Shown one piece after another: positions 1 to 12,751 of a stretch of 64,000 nucleotides of DNA. The notes below the pieces were generated by a model. It was not told where the DNA came from and did no database searches. It saw only the letters and a program-made list of their open reading frames with translations. The first letter of the stretch is position 1; each line of letters starts with the position of its first letter. The position numbers were made by a program, and so were the translations under genes. Origin of the DNA: Mallotus nudiflorus (taxonomy: Eukaryota; Streptophyta; Magnoliopsida; Malpighiales; Euphorbiaceae); assembly GCA_947683625.1 (NCBI GenBank), contig CANTUR010000009.1, forward strand, positions 4,291,501-4,355,500, written 5' to 3'.

Positions 1-1140
1 GTCAAATGGGCTCAGCCCAAAAATAAAATTAAAATGACCATAAATTACTTTAATAAGTGTGGAAATAATTTATACAAAAATTATTATTTTTATTATTGAA
101 TAAATATCTATACTACCATTTAAATAGTGGTTAGATAATAAATTTAACTATTCTTTTTTTAAATATGGTTTTTTTTTATTTAAAATTTTAACCACACTTA
201 AATAAAAAGTGGTGAATTAAAATGTGGGTATAGATCAATTTTTTTGGGTAGTGTCTCATTGTACAAAAATATAACACAAGAAACAAGTGAGATATGTTGG
301 ATGAAAAAGCTTTGATGATAGAAACAAACAAGTTAGTAAAGATATAAACGCAAGCCATGTCATGTAATTATTTTAGGTAAATACTGGTTGTAATTTTTTC
401 TTGTTGTTCCGCAGGAATTTGATAGAAAGAATGGTGGTGGACTGCAATATGTGATGGGTTATGAGTTTTTTTTTTTTTACTCACACGAAGCTATGTTTAA
501 ATTGGTTGACGATAAGGAGAGAAGGAAAATAAAAAGAAAGAATAATAAAGAATTTTTTTTTTTTAATGTTTGGAGGCCGAAAAAATAAAAGTGAAAAAAG
601 CCTAATTATTTTAAAATTATGATTTTTACATATTTTAATAATTTTAGCATGTTATTTTAATTTATTTTAAAATTTTAAAATTTATATATTTTAACAATTT
701 TAATATATTTAAAAAAAAACATAAATATTACAATTTTTAACAATTTAAATATAATTTTTTAAAAATTTATCAAAAAATTGCTAAAATTTATAAAGTTCAA
801 GATTTTCAAATAATTAGTTAAATATTAAATTATATTTGTTCAATCAATTTTTTAAAATTTTATAAAATGTTGTAATGTTTAATGTTGACATAGCACCTAA
901 CTTTTTTTTATTTGAATTGATTTGAAAAGAAAAGAGAATTTAATGAGTTAATGAGTTAACAAAAATTTTCTTTTTAAGATATACTATTTCAATTTGTTAT
1001 AATTTTGCAAGTGCTTATACAACACTTAAATGAATTTTTTAATTAAACAATAACAATTTAATTGGGAAGAAGGTAGAAACTAAAAAAGATAAACAATAAC
1101 AATTTAATTTAATTCAAATTCTAGAGATAAAAATTAAAAT
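1..1140. other. AT-rich intergenic DNA
   Basis: Very AT-rich sequence with many A and T homopolymer runs (for example near 470 and 550). No reading frame with protein-like composition and no terminal repeats were seen on either strand. Confidence 0.6.
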
Positions 1141-1149
1141 ACTACTTCA

Positions 1150-1395
1150 AAATGATATCTCCCAAGCCCATTCACTGGAGCGGCTTTAACTCTCTTGCCA
1201 TTCTCTACCGGGGTTTCCTGCATGGCTGGAGACGGAAAGCAGACGATTGTTTGGATGGCTGGGACAGATCGCTTTTGTCGTTGATCGGCCAAATGATGCA
1301 CTGCTTCCTGTGGCATTGGCCGGCTTTGGTCTATGTGGTGGCTTACTGTACGTAGGTCAGCTTTATTATACCACTTTGAGCATATGTCAACTGAA
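1150..1395 (+). other. GC-richer island, possible exon remnant
   Basis: This stretch is clearly richer in G and C than its surroundings. One plus-strand frame, from about 1258 to a stop at 1398-1400, reads as a short hydrophobic peptide (LPVALAGFGLCGGLLYVGQ) that could be a single membrane segment. Farther left that frame meets a TAA near 1190, and no convincing start or splice acceptor was found. It might be the last exon of a small membrane-protein gene or a decayed fragment. I could not assign a family. The 105-residue minus-strand frame over the same DNA looks like a shadow. Confidence 0.25.
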
Positions 1396-1400
1396 GTAGG

Positions 1401-3020
1401 GCAAAGCTGCCGCAGCCTGAACGGTGTTTGAAGCGTCAGGTTAATCTCCAAGAAGGTATTCGATACGGCGGTTGTTGGTTAAAGAAATTATCAAAGTTAT
1501 AGGGAACCATTCCTTGCTATCCATCCCTATGATATCAATGTTATATTTTTAAGTATACAACAGAAGGTTGTTTGTTGCAACTTAAGAACCAAAACTTTGA
1601 AATTGGTTTTCAGTTGTTCACGTTCCATTCATACATATAGCCTCATGCTTCCGCCGTGGCCAGCTTCCAGACCTAAAATTGGCAATTAATTAAATTGCTG
1701 CCTTTGTATGATGAACCTTCATTATATAATAATTATTATATTTTTATTTATTATCAGTTTTGTCTTATTTCGTCAACTTTATTATGGTTTTGTTTCTGCT
1801 AGTAGTGCTGCATAGCAGTCTTAGCTCTGCTCTTGAGGTGTATGAATTGCTAGTGGACTGAACTGAGGGTAGTTGCAAACCTTCTTATGACAGTTTGTTC
1901 ACTGAGTGAGTTATTTGACCACTATGGTTTGGCCCCTGATAGACTTTTATGGAGTATGGAAAGAGGTGAGCTTTGAAATCTACAGATCATTCAAGCTCAT
2001 GAAATATGTTCTTCCTTGGATGAGTTTCATGTTCAAGAAAAATAATTCAATGTTCAAAATGCTAATCATTAAACCATTTCTCTGATACTATTAATGAAGA
2101 ACATTACTCCAGTGGGCTGATCCAACCCAATTAGGACCTGGGTATTTTTTGCCTAATTTTAAGCTCTCAAAGGGTTCTTTGACAATATTACACAACACAT
2201 GTACCATGTCAAAATATTGACTATTCAACAACGTACAGCATGTGACATCTGCAATTTGGACCCTCCTGCCCTTTTGTTCACTAGATATTATAAACACTTA
2301 TATATTTTAGTCAATCATACCCCCTTTTTTTCTATAAGTTAGGTGAAATTTTTCAAACCAAAAATATCGTTTGTCTTTCAATTAGCACTGTCTTTGTAGC
2401 TTGCAGTGTAAGGCTCCACAAAACCTGAAAGGGACCAAACCTCCAGCAACAAGCCTAGAATATCCAAAACCCATCATTATTTTGTATCTATAAAGCAGAA
2501 GGTTGGCTAATAACAGGGCCAAACAGTTGTTGTATAAGTCCACAAGATGGTGTTTTGGTGTACAAGATTCTCAGCTTTTCTGTGAATGAAATCCAGGTTG
2601 GATCAGGACTTAATTACTTGTTTTACACTCTGCAAGCTGTCCGCGGTGTCCCACAGCTTTTGTTCATCATGGAACATGAGTCCTGATGTGTCCATGGTGT
2701 CTCATTTTTCACTATGCAACCTACCTAACAAGCTAATGAGGAGTTACACTTGCACAAGTTTGCCAAGTCTGAACAAAATGGCCATTTCCCACTTTTCTTT
2801 CTTCAGAAAATGACATGAAACTAGAACCTTGATTATGAATTTTTTATTTTTATTTTTATTTTTTTGACTATGATTCTGGTACCCAACATGATGCTCATTG
2901 TACTTGACCTTAAAAAATATCTGTGAACTAGTATCTTCTCATTTAAGTAGGAATCTATAAAGAACTAAGCAAACAAAAATCTCTGCATAAAGGGAACTTA
3001 CTTTTATCAACTTTTTATCA
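1401..3020. other. intergenic region upstream of the lectin receptor kinase
   Basis: No gene recognised. Short frames at 2091-2297 (-) and 2586-2813 (+) have no recognisable motifs. The last few hundred bases before 3021 presumably hold the promoter and 5' UTR of the receptor kinase, but no clear TATA box was identified. Confidence 0.5.
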
Positions 3021-5045
3021 ATGGTTGATGCTGTAAGATTGCTCTTTTTGGTCTATTTTCATTTGTGCTTCCTCTTCCTGACCTCAACCCAAGATTCAGA
3101 CCAGTTCATCTATAATGGTTTCCAAGGAGCTAACCTCTATCTCGATGGAATTGCAAAAATCCACCCAAATGGCCTGTTGCAGCTAACCAACACTTCAAAG
3201 CAGAAGATGGGTCATGCCTTCTATCAAGTCCCTCTGAAATTCAGTTCAAATGCTTCCAGTTCAGCTGAATCCTTGTCATTTTCCACTATCTTTGTACTTG
3301 CTATGGTTCCTGAGTTGCAAAATCTTAGCGGCCATGGCATGGCATTTGCTATTTCACCATCCTTGGACTTCAGTCATGCCATAGCAAGTCAGTATCTGGG
3401 ACTTCTCAATACTACAAACAATGGTCTTCCTACAAATCATCTGTTGGCGGTTGAATTTGACACCATTCGTAGCCCTGATGTTCAAGATATTAATGAAAAC
3501 CATGTGGGAATTGATAAGAACAGCCTGGTTTCTATTGATTCAGCATCAGCAACTTATTTTTTAAATACAAAAGGGACGAATAGAAGCTTGAGTCTCATCA
3601 GTGGAGATCCCGTTCAGGTTTGGATAGACTATGATGAAACTGAACAACTACTAAATGTAACCATAGCCCCACTTAGCAGCCCAAGGCCAAACCAACTGCT
3701 CCTGTCAACACCCATCAATCTTTCTCAGGTTCTTCTGGAGTCTATGTATGTTGGTTTCTCAGCAGCAACTGGTACACTTGCAAGTGATCACTATATTCTT
3801 GGATGGAGCTTCAACAAATCTGGAAAAGCACAGAATCTTGATATTTCAAATCTTCCTTCTCTTCCCCCACACCAAAAAGTAGGAAAGGAGCCGATAGCAT
3901 TGATTATAGTTGTAATTGCAGCAGTAATGGCTGTGCTGACAACAATCTCTGTAGGCATTTACATTTTAAGGAAGAGGAAATATGAAGAAATACGTGAAGA
4001 TTGGGAAAGAGAATATGGTCCTCAGCGATTCTCCTACAAGAGTCTATATAAAGCAACAAAAGGGTTCAAAGATAGAGAACTTCTTGGAGCAGGGGGCTTT
4101 GGAAAAGTATACAGAGGAGTGCTCTCCTCTTTGAATATTCATGTTGCGGTTAAAAAGGTTTCACATGATTCAAAACAAGGGATGAAGGAATTTGTTGCTG
4201 AGATTGCAAGCATGGGAAGGCTGAGGCACAGGAACTTGGTGCAGCTCCTTGGTTACTGTAGGCGACGGGGAGAGCTCCTCTTGGTGTATGATTATATGCC
4301 TAATGGAAGTCTAGACAAGTTTTTGTTTACCAATGAAAAGCCAGTGCTTAATTGGTCTCAAAGATTTCGAATCCTGAAAGGAGTGGCGTCGGGCCTTCTG
4401 TACCTGCATGAAGAGTGGGAACAAGTTGTTCTGCATAGAGACATAAAAGCTAGCAATGTTCTATTAGATGCTGATTTAAATGGAAGACTAGGAGATTTTG
4501 GCCTTGCTAGACTATACAATCATGGATCCAATCCTCAAACTACCCATGTGGTAGGAACTGTAGGTTATCTAGCTCCAGAGCTTGCTAGATATGGAAAGGC
4601 AACAACTTGCACCGATGTGTTTGCTTTTGGGGCTTTTCTGCTTGAGGTAGCATGTGGAAGGAGGCCTTTAGAATTTCTAGGACTTCCTGAAGAGGTAATT
4701 TTGGTAGATTGGGTGATTGAATGCTCGAAAAGAGGAGCTATTCTTGATGCAAGCGATCCTAGATTGGAAGGAAATTATGTTACAGAGGAAATGGAGTTGG
4801 TTCTGAATCTAGGTCTCATATGTTCCCACTCTGTGCCAACAATGAGGCCTAGCATGAGGCAAGTAATGCAGTATTTGGATGGCGATACTAATTTACCAGA
4901 AACACCACTAGAAGGTGCTGCCATTGGTACGTTCATGACAAGCAATGAGGCATCAGATTTTGTTATGTCATTTCCTTCCTCTGCAGGGAAGGGATCTAGG
5001 AATTCATTTTCTAGCGTTGATTCAATCCTCACTGCAGGTCGATGA
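3021..5045 (+). CDS. L-type lectin-domain receptor-like kinase (clade IV-like)
   Basis: A single-exon gene of 674 residues, the usual length and layout of plant LecRKs. Such proteins sit in the plasma membrane, perceive extracellular ligands or wall-membrane contact, and signal in defence or development. A hydrophobic signal peptide spans about residues 1-24. A legume-type lectin domain covers about 25-275, with VEFDT at 144-148 and NHVGID at 160-165 at the metal-binding loop. The transmembrane helix is about 291-316. The Ser/Thr kinase domain starts near 350 and has glycine loop GAGGFG (356-361), VAVK lysine K378, HRDIK at 472-476, DFG at 492-494 and APE at 518-520, so it looks catalytically complete. 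The phrase GYLAPELARYGKAT and the acidic Ser-rich tail are typical of clade IV; that assignment is inference. The ATG is the first in frame and opens the signal peptide. No frame damage was seen. Confidence 0.95.
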   Translation: MVDAVRLLFLVYFHLCFLFLTSTQDSDQFIYNGFQGANLYLDGIAKIHPNGLLQLTNTSKQKMGHAFYQVPLKFSSNASSSAESLSFSTIFVLAMVPELQNLSGHGMAFAISPSLDFSHAIASQYLGLLNTTNNGLPTNHLLAVEFDTIRSPDVQDINENHVGIDKNSLVSIDSASATYFLNTKGTNRSLSLISGDPVQVWIDYDETEQLLNVTIAPLSSPRPNQLLLSTPINLSQVLLESMYVGFSAATGTLASDHYILGWSFNKSGKAQNLDISNLPSLPPHQKVGKEPIALIIVVIAAVMAVLTTISVGIYILRKRKYEEIREDWEREYGPQRFSYKSLYKATKGFKDRELLGAGGFGKVYRGVLSSLNIHVAVKKVSHDSKQGMKEFVAEIASMGRLRHRNLVQLLGYCRRRGELLLVYDYMPNGSLDKFLFTNEKPVLNWSQRFRILKGVASGLLYLHEEWEQVVLHRDIKASNVLLDADLNGRLGDFGLARLYNHGSNPQTTHVVGTVGYLAPELARYGKATTCTDVFAFGAFLLEVACGRRPLEFLGLPEEVILVDWVIECSKRGAILDASDPRLEGNYVTEEMELVLNLGLICSHSVPTMRPSMRQVMQYLDGDTNLPETPLEGAAIGTFMTSNEASDFVMSFPSSAGKGSRNSFSSVDSILTAGR

Positions 5046-5163
5046 TACAGTAACAAAACACTGTATTCTGGATCTTTAGGACAAAATCAATTAGTGGTCA
5101 TGCCATAGTGAAGAGGGGAAGAACATTCTGAAGTATATAGTGTATAACATACTGTTAAAAATT

Positions 5164-5169
5164 AATAAA
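5164..5169 (+). terminator. AATAAA polyadenylation signal for the lectin receptor kinase
   Basis: A canonical AATAAA lies about 120 bases after the stop codon, followed by a short TA dinucleotide run (about 5180-5198). Position and sequence suit a plant near-upstream element. Not experimentally shown. Confidence 0.5.
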
Positions 5170-6170
5170 TGCAGTGCTTTATATATATATATATATGCCA
5201 AGGCTAACAAAGAGTTCTAACACCCAAGCCTGAAGTATCATTAGTCTGCTATAAGAGGTCTAACATGCCAATAGCTGATTTTCTGTAGCATGTATGTAAA
5301 TGGCACAAAATTGACATTATATTACATTTCTTAACAGCAACAAAAATCATCTCCATGACTGTATATAGCAGTAACATGCAGAGAGGAGAAAAGGAAGAGT
5401 ACCACAATTTTCCACAATGCTCATTTTCCTATCTGTTGTTTGTTCCAACTTGGATTTCCACAGCTAAACAGAGTTCAGTTCTGTTTGCTCCTTCAAATAA
5501 TTTTCCTAAAATCTCAGCCAAGAATAGTAGTAACGTGCAGAGAGGAGAAAAGGAAAATGCCGAAGTCATAGACCTATCTGATGTTCATTCTAAAGATAAT
5601 CAGTGTGGTTTTCGTGTTAATGCAGCCTCTTTCAACATAATGAATCTAGAAAGCTTTCAACCAAGGCTATCTGCTGATATTAATCTGAGATGAAAAACCA
5701 TTGATTATGACTTTTGCAAGTTGCAATCATTTACCTGTATTGATACAAGACTCTGAAGGAGCATCTGAAGTAGAAAAAATCAAAGTGAAAATTCCACTGC
5801 TTGAAGCACTGAATCTTACACCCTTGGATTTTGATCTATAAAGGGCGGAATATCTCAGCCTAGCCATGCTCAAAAGGTGTTACACTTACATTTGCATAAT
5901 TTTATTATTTACATGAAAGAGAGGAGAGAAAAAAGCACTAAATTCACTAATTAAATTTTACTTAAGATGATTCATGATATCTGCACAATGAAATATCTCT
6001 TCGCCAATCAGCTTCAGAAATACATGGCTTGTTTATAATATTTGAGATATACATGGTTGAAGTTGTAATGAATCACCTTCCAAACCCACACCAAGATAGC
6101 ATGACAAATTAAGCTCTGCTTTCTGTGCACTGGAAGCTCATGATGGAAAGTTCCAATAGTTTTGGAGCCT
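5170..6170. other. intergenic, convergent gene ends
   Basis: This separates the 3' ends of the receptor kinase (+) and the transporter (-). It holds a TA-repeat near 5180 and two copies of a GCAGAGAGGAGAAAAGGAA motif (near 5377 and 5537), both inside a 112-residue frame at 5355-5693 whose protein resembles nothing I know. The 3' UTR of the transporter probably occupies the right end. Confidence 0.5.
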
Positions 6171-9100
6171 TCACTTCAAGATTTTGGATTCAATTTCCTC
6201 CAAGCTCAAACCTTTAGTTTCTGGGACAGAGACTATGGTGAACAAGAGTGCTAACAAAGCTATAGCCCCAAAAAGAAGGAACAGATTTTCAGCTCCAAGC
6301 AGCTCCTACAGAATGAACAGATGTTAATGCATATCGCTCATTAACATTCTTGAAAGGAAAATAAGATCAGTACACATACCTTCAATGGTGAGAATGCAAA
6401 GGTTACAATGGCATTGGAACCAAAGTTAGTAAGAACTGCAAGACTTATTCCCTTTCCTCTAGTACGAAGTGGGAATATCTCTGACACCATTAGCCAACTG
6501 ATAGGCCCAAATGATATCTGGTATAACATGTGAAGAGCAGAATTTTTAGGATCAACATTCACTCTATATCTAGGGACAAGGAAAAAGTATTACAGTAGAA
6601 ATTTTTTGACGACCAAGGTCAATTAAACTTCAGAGATGAAGGAAAATAGATATGAAAGATTATTTTTCTATGCAATAATTTCCCCTTTCCTTTCTCCTTT
6701 TTTTCTTTTCTTTCCTGAGTACCATTTTAATGCACCTGTAGTTTGTTCTATTAAAGCTTTTTCAGAGGTTATTGCAGACGGCATACTGGAGTGGGTAACT
6801 AAACACAGTCGAGGAAGAAAAAGATATTGCCAACAGCTGGAAGAGAATCACTTGCCTGGTAACAACCAACATACAGAAGCAGACCTGCAACAGCAATAAT
6901 GGGAAACCCTCCAAGAACTTTGTAATAAGCAGAAAGCAAAAACAAGGAAAGAGCCTGAAACATGTGCAGGAAAAGCTAAATATACCTTACTCTTTAAGAA
7001 CAGGGGAAAACAAAAGAAAGAATGAAGTAAAATAAAATGGTCAAAGAGTGTGACAGTAAGCATACAATTCCACCGACACCTCCAATCAGCAAGGGTCTTC
7101 TGCCAAGATCATCAACTTTTAGGACAGCTATCCATGTCATAACCAGCTGCACCAGATTAATAGGCAGCAAGCCATTTTTCTATGAGCAACATGATCAAGC
7201 TTGGAAATGAGAGTAAACTAGTAAATTTTTAACCCCAATGCAAAAACGTTGCAATTCAGTAAGTACCTTAAACAAACCAATAATGACAGAAACTCGGGTG
7301 GCATCAGCAGCAGCAGAGAATCCAGCACTCTTAGGTAACATAATCAGATATATTACAAAATTGGTTAAAACAAGATAGAAACATGTCATCCATTTCATAA
7401 ACAGAAAGGACTTTAAATCATAAGTACCTGAAGAATTGGACCTGCATAGTATAGAACACTTGGTTGCCCAGTTATCTATCATAATCCAGCAAAAAGTTAG
7501 GGAAAAAAATGATACTCCTGACATTTTGTCTCTCAATTTTAAGAAGCCAATAAACGGAGGAGAGGAAAGAGCACCTGTTGGAAAAGAACCAAACCACCAC
7601 CAATGATGAAGGCTTTCAAACTTGGTCCTTGAAACACCTCTAAGATACTACCCTCAGATTCCTCCTCCAAATAGGCAGACTTCAGAGAGAGTAGGGTATC
7701 TTCTATTTGCTTTTCAGACTCCTTGTCGCCAAGAGGCCGACCCCTTAGTTTGCTTAGGGCAAAAATGGCCTTCTCCTTATAATCTTGTAAAGATGCTTTA
7801 CCTTGAACAGCCCTCAAAAGTAGCCAGCGTGGAGATGGTGGGAGACTCCACACGCCTAATCCCATAATTATAGCAGTTGGGACACCAAGTCCATACATGT
7901 AACGCCAACCCCCAACTGCATCAATTTGGAAGCTTCCCACAAAATATCCCAGCTGCAAAAAAGGTTCATTGACTAAAACATAAGCCTTTTTTTTGGGGAA
8001 AAAAAAGCATATCTACATTAATAAAACATAAATTCATTGTAACATACCAATATTCCAAGAACTATGAAAAGTTCCTTTAAAGATATTAGAGTTCCACGAA
8101 TCTGTGATGGACAAGTTTCTGCGATATAGAGAGGAGCACCATGCATCGCCTGTCGTATAAAAATTGGCATAACCAGAATAGGTATTGGACATCCTAATGT
8201 CAACTAACTCAATTAAACACGATGATGTTAAGTTTAAAGAGGCTAACCAAACCAATGCCAAGACCATAGAGAATACGTCCTGCTAAGAGAACACCAAGGC
8301 CTGGACTATAAGCAGTGATCAGGCCACCAAGAGCGTATAGCACAGCTGCTATAACAAGTTCTCGCCTCCTTCCTTCCAGGATGAGTCCGAAAAACGGGTA
8401 AGAAAAAATATTCCATTAAAATATTCAGAAATTTATTATAAACACAACACCAAACTGATCATGTACCTAGAAAATCTGCAATTGGATAGACAAGGAGGGA
8501 ACTGAGAAGAGCTCCATAAAGAGAACCACTAACCTGAATTCAAAGAAATCTAACATAATAAACACTTCTGCATTCAATGAAAAAAGAAACAAAGTCATGA
8601 AGTCAGCATTAGGACACATCAATCATACCACCAAACCAAGCTGAACAGCTGAAAGGTTGAACCATGTTGTTCCACTCAGCTCAGGTGACTGGTAAATTGA
8701 CAGATAACGGAACTAATTAGATTTAACAAAACAGATTATTATATCAACAGCAATCCATAACTATCTACTAAAATGAAATGAGTAGTAAAATCACAAGCAA
8801 GAACCGTTAAACCATGAAAGCACCTGTAATGATATGGTAGCACCAGAGGTGGCACCAATGTCATATCCAAATAGCAATCCTCCCAAAGCTGGGAAGAGAA
8901 ACCTAAGATCCCATGAAAATAAAAAATATTTAAGACAATTATTGAATCACAGATGGAAAATACATTCAATGCAAACTTCATAAACAGAAGCCACAACTTG
9001 TATATATACATTTCGAAAAAGCAAGATGCTTCCTACATTTAACAAGAGGTCAGATTCACTTATTCGATATGATCAAATGTTTGATACTTACAAATTACAA

Positions 9101-9561
9101 TACATTAATCAAACACTGATTCAACCAAATGAAAAAGTAAGTATTGACAATAAAAAGAAAATTAAAATCAGGAACAGAAAACTCACGGTAAAATCACAGA
9201 AGACCAAGAAAAATTATCCTGCTGTGTCACATCAGGATCAATAGACTCAGCTTCTTCTCCAGCAGAACACTCAACCTACCCAGCAAAAACCCAGAAACAA
9301 AATAAAAACTTTTAAACAAAAAACACACACTAGTAAGTAAATTTTAGGCATTGTTACATTAAATCGAAGCTTGTTCCTAGAGATTAAAGGCTGTTTTGCA
9401 GACATGGGAAACTTGTTCTTGAAATTAGAAAAAGAAATTGAATTTGGGTTTCTTGCATTGAAGAAGATAGCACGTGTTCTGCACTTGGGTTGCTGAAATG
9501 GATGGTGAAATTGTAAGATAGTTAAGGAAGGTAAAGTTAAGGAAGCTGTAGCCACGCCCAT
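6171..9561 (-). CDS. chloroplast-targeted MFS sugar/H+ symporter homologue (14 exons)
   Basis: Exons in transcript order: 9561-9358, 9275-9187, 8902-8824, 8688-8629, 8533-8467, 8372-8248, 8149-8048, 7952-7575, 7475-7428, 7329-7267, 7146-7066, 6954-6856, 6517-6380, 6305-6171. They join in frame to 555 residues, close to the Arabidopsis homologue annotated as D-xylose-proton symporter-like 3, chloroplastic. The first ~65 residues are Ser/Asn/basic-rich, like a transit peptide. Sugar-porter motifs follow: GYDIG near 110, GRRRE 167-171, PSQIRGT 222-228, PSPRWL 281-286, QQITGQP 367-373, LGRRP 419-423, EIFPLRTRG 478-486 and PETKG 539-543. It likely moves a sugar across the chloroplast envelope with protons. 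The substrate is inferred from family names only. Intron 12 starts with GC rather than GT (CAG|GCAAGT). A fossil copy of exons 12-13 lies at 54.2-54.7 kb. Confidence 0.93.
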
Positions 9562-11830
9562 GGCGGAAATGCTGATTATGAATCAGACGGTTGGTAGTTA
9601 TTGTGTTCCCGCTCTTCATTATCTTATCAATGTATAAAAAAAATAAAAGGCTTGTTACACTTCATCAATTTATTGACTATTTTATTTTAAAAAAAAAAAT
9701 TATTGACTATTTTAAAATATTATTTGGTTCCAAATGTGGTTTAAAAATAATTTTTAATTAATTTAATGTTAAAAAATAATTTTAATTTATAAAAATATTA
9801 TTTAAATAAATAGTAATAAATTTTAATTTTAATAAATTAAATTATTTAAATAATTAAATTATAAATTAAACAAATATATTAACAAAAACTGTTAAGGATT
9901 TTTTTTTTTTTTTTCATTATAAATAAAGAGAAAGGGGAGGGAGAAACTCGCCATGGCATTTTTCTCCTATGCCCAAAAGGATTTAACTGTTAGGTTAAAG
10001 TAATATCAACAATTTAATTCTTTTAATAATTAATAGAGATTATTAATTTTCAACACCACTATGGTTGAAAAGAGAGGAGAGTGGAAGCATTTTTTTTTTT
10101 TTTTTTTTTTCAATCCAGGAGCATTCTATTTGATGTATAAAATGAAAAGATATTAGATATATCTTGTGTTGTGGTCTCTGCTGTACCCTTCTGTTCATTA
10201 TTCAACTAGGATTTGGCTGCTTTGTTGAAGTGGAACCAATGCTTGTTTTGCTTTAAATTGTTCTATAACTATAAGAAAGGGAAGGGAAGGGACCATCTTT
10301 AATAGAATCTTTGATTTTTTTTTTTTTCTTGGCAAGCTTTTTCTATTTTGTATGAATCATTTTAAGTAAAAAATTTGAAATTTAATATTTTTTAATTAAA
10401 TACATTGACTTATAATTAAAATATTTAATTGAACATATTAATCCAATAAAATTAAAATTACTAAAAATCTAATAGTTAAATGTATGAAATAGAAATTTGA
10501 ACTTGCTAATTTAAGTAATCTTTAGCATAATTAAATTTTTAAGTTGGATTAATACTGTATTAAATCATTTCAAAAATAATAAGTGCTGAAAGAAAATATA
10601 AATTTTATGTAATAATTAGATTATTAGACATTTTCCTATTGATTTTATTGATGAAAATTTTAAAAATACAAGATCAATTAAGGGATAAAATGTAATTAAA
10701 TTTATAAATCTTATAATTTTAATGAAACAAAAATTTGTACAATATAATTATTTAGGACGAAATTGTCATGGCTCATTTGTATATCACATTTATTAGTTTA
10801 TAAAAGATAATATGTAAAAGCTATATTATTCTGTATAAGTAATTTTTTCCTTAAAAGATAATGTCCATGTCTTTACTAATAAAAAGAAAAATATATATAA
10901 ATATACTTACCAGTCTAAACCAATAAAAAACTTGTGAAATTTACATTTAGTGATAATTTATAAAAATGATTTTCAAAATACTAATTACTAATAACTACAT
11001 GTTCTCTTTTCAATCTCGATAATACTGGATTCCGTATCGAGTTAAAAAGAAATAATTATTTCAAATAAAATTGCTTAAGGGAAATTTATAAATTATAACC
11101 AACCTTATATTATTTTAGATTTGCTAAAAAACGAGAACCATCAATAGGATGAAGTGGGTGATGATATAAACAAAAGGTGCAAAAACAATGTAAAGTACAT
11201 TGTGGAGTTACTAAAACAGTGAATCAATAATGTGCTAAACTTAGCAACATGCATAAACTTCTGTTGGGTAGTTCTTATCTACAAAAATCAATAATTCCAT
11301 TTGCACAACTAATCCTGCTATGTCCAACCTGTTTTAATGCTTTAACTGTTGACAGACCTTTGCTTATCTTTTTCCAGACTGAAAAGGGTAGCAAAACAGA
11401 TTGGTTAAATTAGTTAAGTATGATGTTAAAAGCAAGTACAGGTAGTTGACAGGTAGTGGGAATTTGCCACACTCTTTTTTGATCCTCTAAAAATGGATCA
11501 AACTGAAAAAAATTAAATTTAAAATTTTTGGAAGCAAATATAAGAAAAAAGAAAGGTCAAAAAATTTTTTAGTAAGCGATAATTGGGGGTTTTGACTTTC
11601 TATAGATGGAGAAACAAAGACCAGGTCTAGATTTACATTTTGAGCAAATGGTAGTTAAATAACTGTAGATTCATATATCACAAGCCAGCATCTTCCTCTA
11701 TGTTGTGATTTGCAAGACAGAGACAGAGGTTTTTTTTTTTTTTTTTTTCTGAATTTGTTGTGATTGTGTTGTGTATTAAAAGACATTGAAGATTACCTCT
11801 TTACAACATTTTCTGGATACCCAATTCAGT
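9562..11830. other. intergenic region between two divergent genes
   Basis: Mostly AT-rich DNA with long T runs at about 9899-9914, 10090-10110 and 11730-11749. The left end must contain the promoter and 5' UTR of the transporter. No protein-like frame, terminal repeat or RNA gene was seen. Confidence 0.5.
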
Positions 11831-11837
11831 TATATAA
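11831..11837 (+). promoter_or_regulatory. possible TATA box of the small ORF gene
   Basis: TATATAA followed by AGG, about 46 bases before the ATG at 11883. This would leave a very short 5' UTR, so the real transcription start could be elsewhere. Confidence 0.4.
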
Positions 11838-11882
11838 AGGAAAATTGTTGCAAATTTTAGTGGGGGAATAAGAGTGGCAAGA

Positions 11883-12293
11883 ATGGAGAGAAATGATGGC
11901 AATCTATTCCAAAGTCAGGCACAAGTTATGGCCAAGAACAGAACTAAAGTAGGGAAGCCCCCAACAAGACTACAAAAGAAAGCCCCATCATGTCTTCAGG
12001 TCAATGATGGCAGCACCATTTACCCTTTCGTGCCTTCTGCTCCTGCTGGTGCTGCTCATCTTACTCCAATCCCTCTTCTATCACCACTCATTGTATCTCC
12101 ACCACCATTACCTCAAGAGGCAGAAGAGTTCAGGTTTCCCATTATATGCGGCGGCGATGAGAAGAAATCTGCATCCCAAGTTTTTCCAGAAGAAGGGTGG
12201 GAGCATCCAGCTGTGTCTAATGCATATATAGAGCCATCATCTTTGTTTAGTTTTTTCCAATCTAAATGTGTAATTGTTAATCCTGCAAAGTGA
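11883..12293 (+). CDS. small uncharacterised plant protein, Pro-rich (136 aa)
   Basis: An intronless frame with clear coding character in AT-rich surroundings. The first ATG is at 11883; an extension to 11874 would need a GTG start. The protein has a basic N-terminal stretch (KVGKPPTRLQKK), a central Pro/Leu segment with the phrase IPLLSPLIVSPPPLP, an acidic linker, and an end rich in Phe and Ser (SSLFSFFQSKCVIVN). It has no signal peptide and no convincing membrane helix. The arrangement looks like a conserved plant-specific family, but I cannot assign a function. TATA-like sequence lies upstream, and a TA-rich stretch (about 12325-12350) follows the stop. Confidence 0.65.
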   Translation: MERNDGNLFQSQAQVMAKNRTKVGKPPTRLQKKAPSCLQVNDGSTIYPFVPSAPAGAAHLTPIPLLSPLIVSPPPLPQEAEEFRFPIICGGDEKKSASQVFPEEGWEHPAVSNAYIEPSSLFSFFQSKCVIVNPAK

Positions 12294-12751
12294 GGCCTTT
12301 TTCGTGTACCAGCTTTGCATGGTTTTATATATATATATATTTATTATATGTAAGTTTTCCGTGGAGGTTCAGTTTTTTTCAATGACTCTCTTAATAATTT
12401 TACTATACAACTTCTTGTACTGCTTGTGAAACATGAGTTTTGTATTCCTTTCATGAGATTAAGCTAAAAGAAGTATTATTTGAATACTTGATATGTACAT
12501 GAATAAGCCATGCAATTTCAGCAGATACACAATAGGAATCAGATTCCGCTGACAAAGATGAACTAATAGTAATAGATACATATTTTTAACTATCAAGTCG
12601 TTCCCCATGAATGAATTTTGGACCATATTAAAAGTGAAATATCCAAACAAATAATAGACTACCAGCCCAAAAGTTACTAAATCTTGATTATTTCTGATCA
12701 AATGGATATATGCTTGCCGTTAAATCTTCAGGATCAATCAAAATGGAATAG
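12294..12751. other. intergenic, nothing recognised
   Basis: AT-rich sequence that includes the presumed 3' UTR of the small gene. An 80-residue minus-strand frame at 12459-12701 has no recognisable features. Confidence 0.5.

Noticed and set aside
1134..1451. 105-residue minus-strand frame
   Set aside because: No motif or family resemblance; the plus strand of the same island gives a somewhat more protein-like hydrophobic peptide.
5355..5693. 112-residue plus-strand frame
   Set aside because: Contains an internal direct repeat, has no recognisable motif and lies in a region expected to be 3' flank.
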